From the NCBI GenBank assembly GCA_017694135.1, contig JADING010000109.1:1-6439 (forward strand): a stretch of 6,439 nucleotides of DNA, given 5' to 3'. This DNA is from Candidatus Scatoplasma merdavium (GTDB lineage: Bacteria; Bacillota_I; Bacilli_A; RFN20; CAG-288). The notes under the pieces were generated by a model, which did not search any database, was not told where the DNA came from, and saw nothing but the letters and a program-made list of their open reading frames with translations. Made by a program: the position numbers and the translations under genes. Below are positions 5,692 to 6,439 of this stretch, piece after piece (the first letter of the stretch is position 1; each line of letters starts with the position of its first letter).

Positions 5692-6439
5692 ATGGATTTA
5701 TATGAATCAAATAAAATTGAATTCAAAGTTAAATTTACTGATCAAATAGTTAAAGAGTTGGTTGCTTTTCTTAACACAGATGGTGGACAAATCTTTGTTG
5801 GTATTAACGACCATGGTGAAGTTGTAGGTGCCAGTGAAATTGATAAAACATTAAGAAATATTTCTGATGTTATCAGTAGCCAAATTGAGCCTTCTCCTTT
5901 AGAACTAATTAGTTGTGAGATAAAAACTATGGAGGGACTTCCAGTTATTGTTATTAATATTAAAAGAGGAAGTGCTCCTATTTATTGCATCAAGAAATAT
6001 GGCTTTTCTAGTTTAGGATGTCCTATTAGAGTTGGTTCTACTTGTAGAGAAATGACACAAGAACAAATAAATAATAGATATAAAATGCGTTTTTTTAATG
6101 ATGACTTATTAGTTAGCTCTCCTACTAATTTACGTGAACTTTCATTTTTGACACTTAAAAATTATTACTCAGATATGGGTTATAAGCTAAATGACAACAC
6201 TTTTGAGACTAATTTAAAGTTAATCAATGATAAAGGTCAATATAACATGATGGCTGAACTATTGTCTGACGATAGCCGATTCTCATTTATATTTGTTAAA
6301 TTTGAAGGCAAAAATAAAGCTTCACTTTCTCAAAGAAGTAATTATGGTAATAAATCTATTTTATTTGCTTATGAACAAATGATGAACCGACTTCAAGCTG
6401 AAAATATCTGTATTTCAGATACTACCATTAGACCAAGAC
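5692..6439 (+). CDS. Schlafen/AlbA_2-type putative nucleic-acid-binding protein (3' end outside the window)
   Basis: The frame is open from ATG 5692 to the window edge, 249 codons, with no stop seen. Residues 1-~130 fit the AlbA_2 (Schlafen AlbA-like) domain. ESNKIEFK (5-12) carries the conserved E-x-K strand. AFLNTDGGQIFVGINDHGEV (25-44) is the hallmark A-x-x-N-T-x-G-G-x-x-x-x-G-I segment. PIRVGSTCREMTQEQI (111-126) matches the closing strand with its R-V-G-S and following helix. Residues ~145-235 match the middle region commonly found after AlbA_2, and full-length members often end in an HATPase-like or winged-helix part, here unseen. Family members are variously annotated as ATP-binding proteins or transcriptional regulators, and some occur in defence contexts; the function here is not determined. 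Arginine is mostly AGA (7 of 11), against CGN as the more common choice in the hydrolase, and the gene looks more AT-rich. Together these are a mild hint of different origin. Confidence 0.82.
   Translation, partial: MDLYESNKIEFKVKFTDQIVKELVAFLNTDGGQIFVGINDHGEVVGASEIDKTLRNISDVISSQIEPSPLELISCEIKTMEGLPVIVINIKRGSAPIYCIKKYGFSSLGCPIRVGSTCREMTQEQINNRYKMRFFNDDLLVSSPTNLRELSFLTLKNYYSDMGYKLNDNTFETNLKLINDKGQYNMMAELLSDDSRFSFIFVKFEGKNKASLSQRSNYGNKSILFAYEQMMNRLQAENICISDTTIRPR

Overview
The window reads as chromosomal DNA from a low-GC Gram-positive-type bacterium, most likely a Bacillota or Mycoplasmatota-like lineage. Intergenic DNA is very AT-rich, the fused ATPase/FtsX exporter has no TolC or membrane-fusion partner beside it, and promoters look like sigma-A with TATAAT boxes. 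Tryptophan is encoded by TGG in every complete gene, and the stops seen are TAA and TAG, so the standard bacterial code fits. No ribosomal RNA, tRNA, CRISPR array, transposase or phage gene is visible. The lineage call is inference from composition and gene types only.

Layout. Positions 1-83 hold a minus-strand promoter and the first ~71 nt of an RNA that can fold into an H-type pseudoknot (11-bp and 8-bp stems, interlocked); whatever it leads into lies left of the window. Positions 84-383 are AT-rich with one imperfect inverted repeat and no gene. Positions 384-3104 (minus) encode a ~906-residue fused ABC ATPase/MacB-FtsX permease. A short AT-rich divergent promoter region separates it from 3212-4141 (plus), an alpha/beta hydrolase of the monoacylglycerol lipase/lysophospholipase type. 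That gene converges on 4187-5287 (minus), a membrane protein with a large outside domain, and a bidirectional terminator lies between the two. Positions 5288-5691 are a 404-bp regulatory-looking region. Positions 5692-6439 (plus) are the first 249 codons of a Schlafen/AlbA_2-type protein, cut by the window edge.

How the genes fit together. The three complete genes are each transcribed alone (divergent, then convergent), so no operon ties them. All three could act at the cell envelope (ABC export or mechanotransmission, acyl-ester hydrolysis, membrane protein), but a shared pathway is not shown by the sequence.

The most unusual part is 5394-5675. It contains a 16-codon minus-strand ORF with the best Shine-Dalgarno in the window. 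Its tandem stops fall inside the first arm of a 10-bp stem, 125 nt upstream of the 4187-5287 gene. A good TATAAT promoter lies ahead of it. There is also a duplicated promoter-like block in which one copy carries an extra 16 bp containing a palindrome, and four same-strand GTGYTAA words. Together with the pseudoknot at the left end, these are the places where an undescribed regulatory element could sit. None of the proteins on its own shows a new system.
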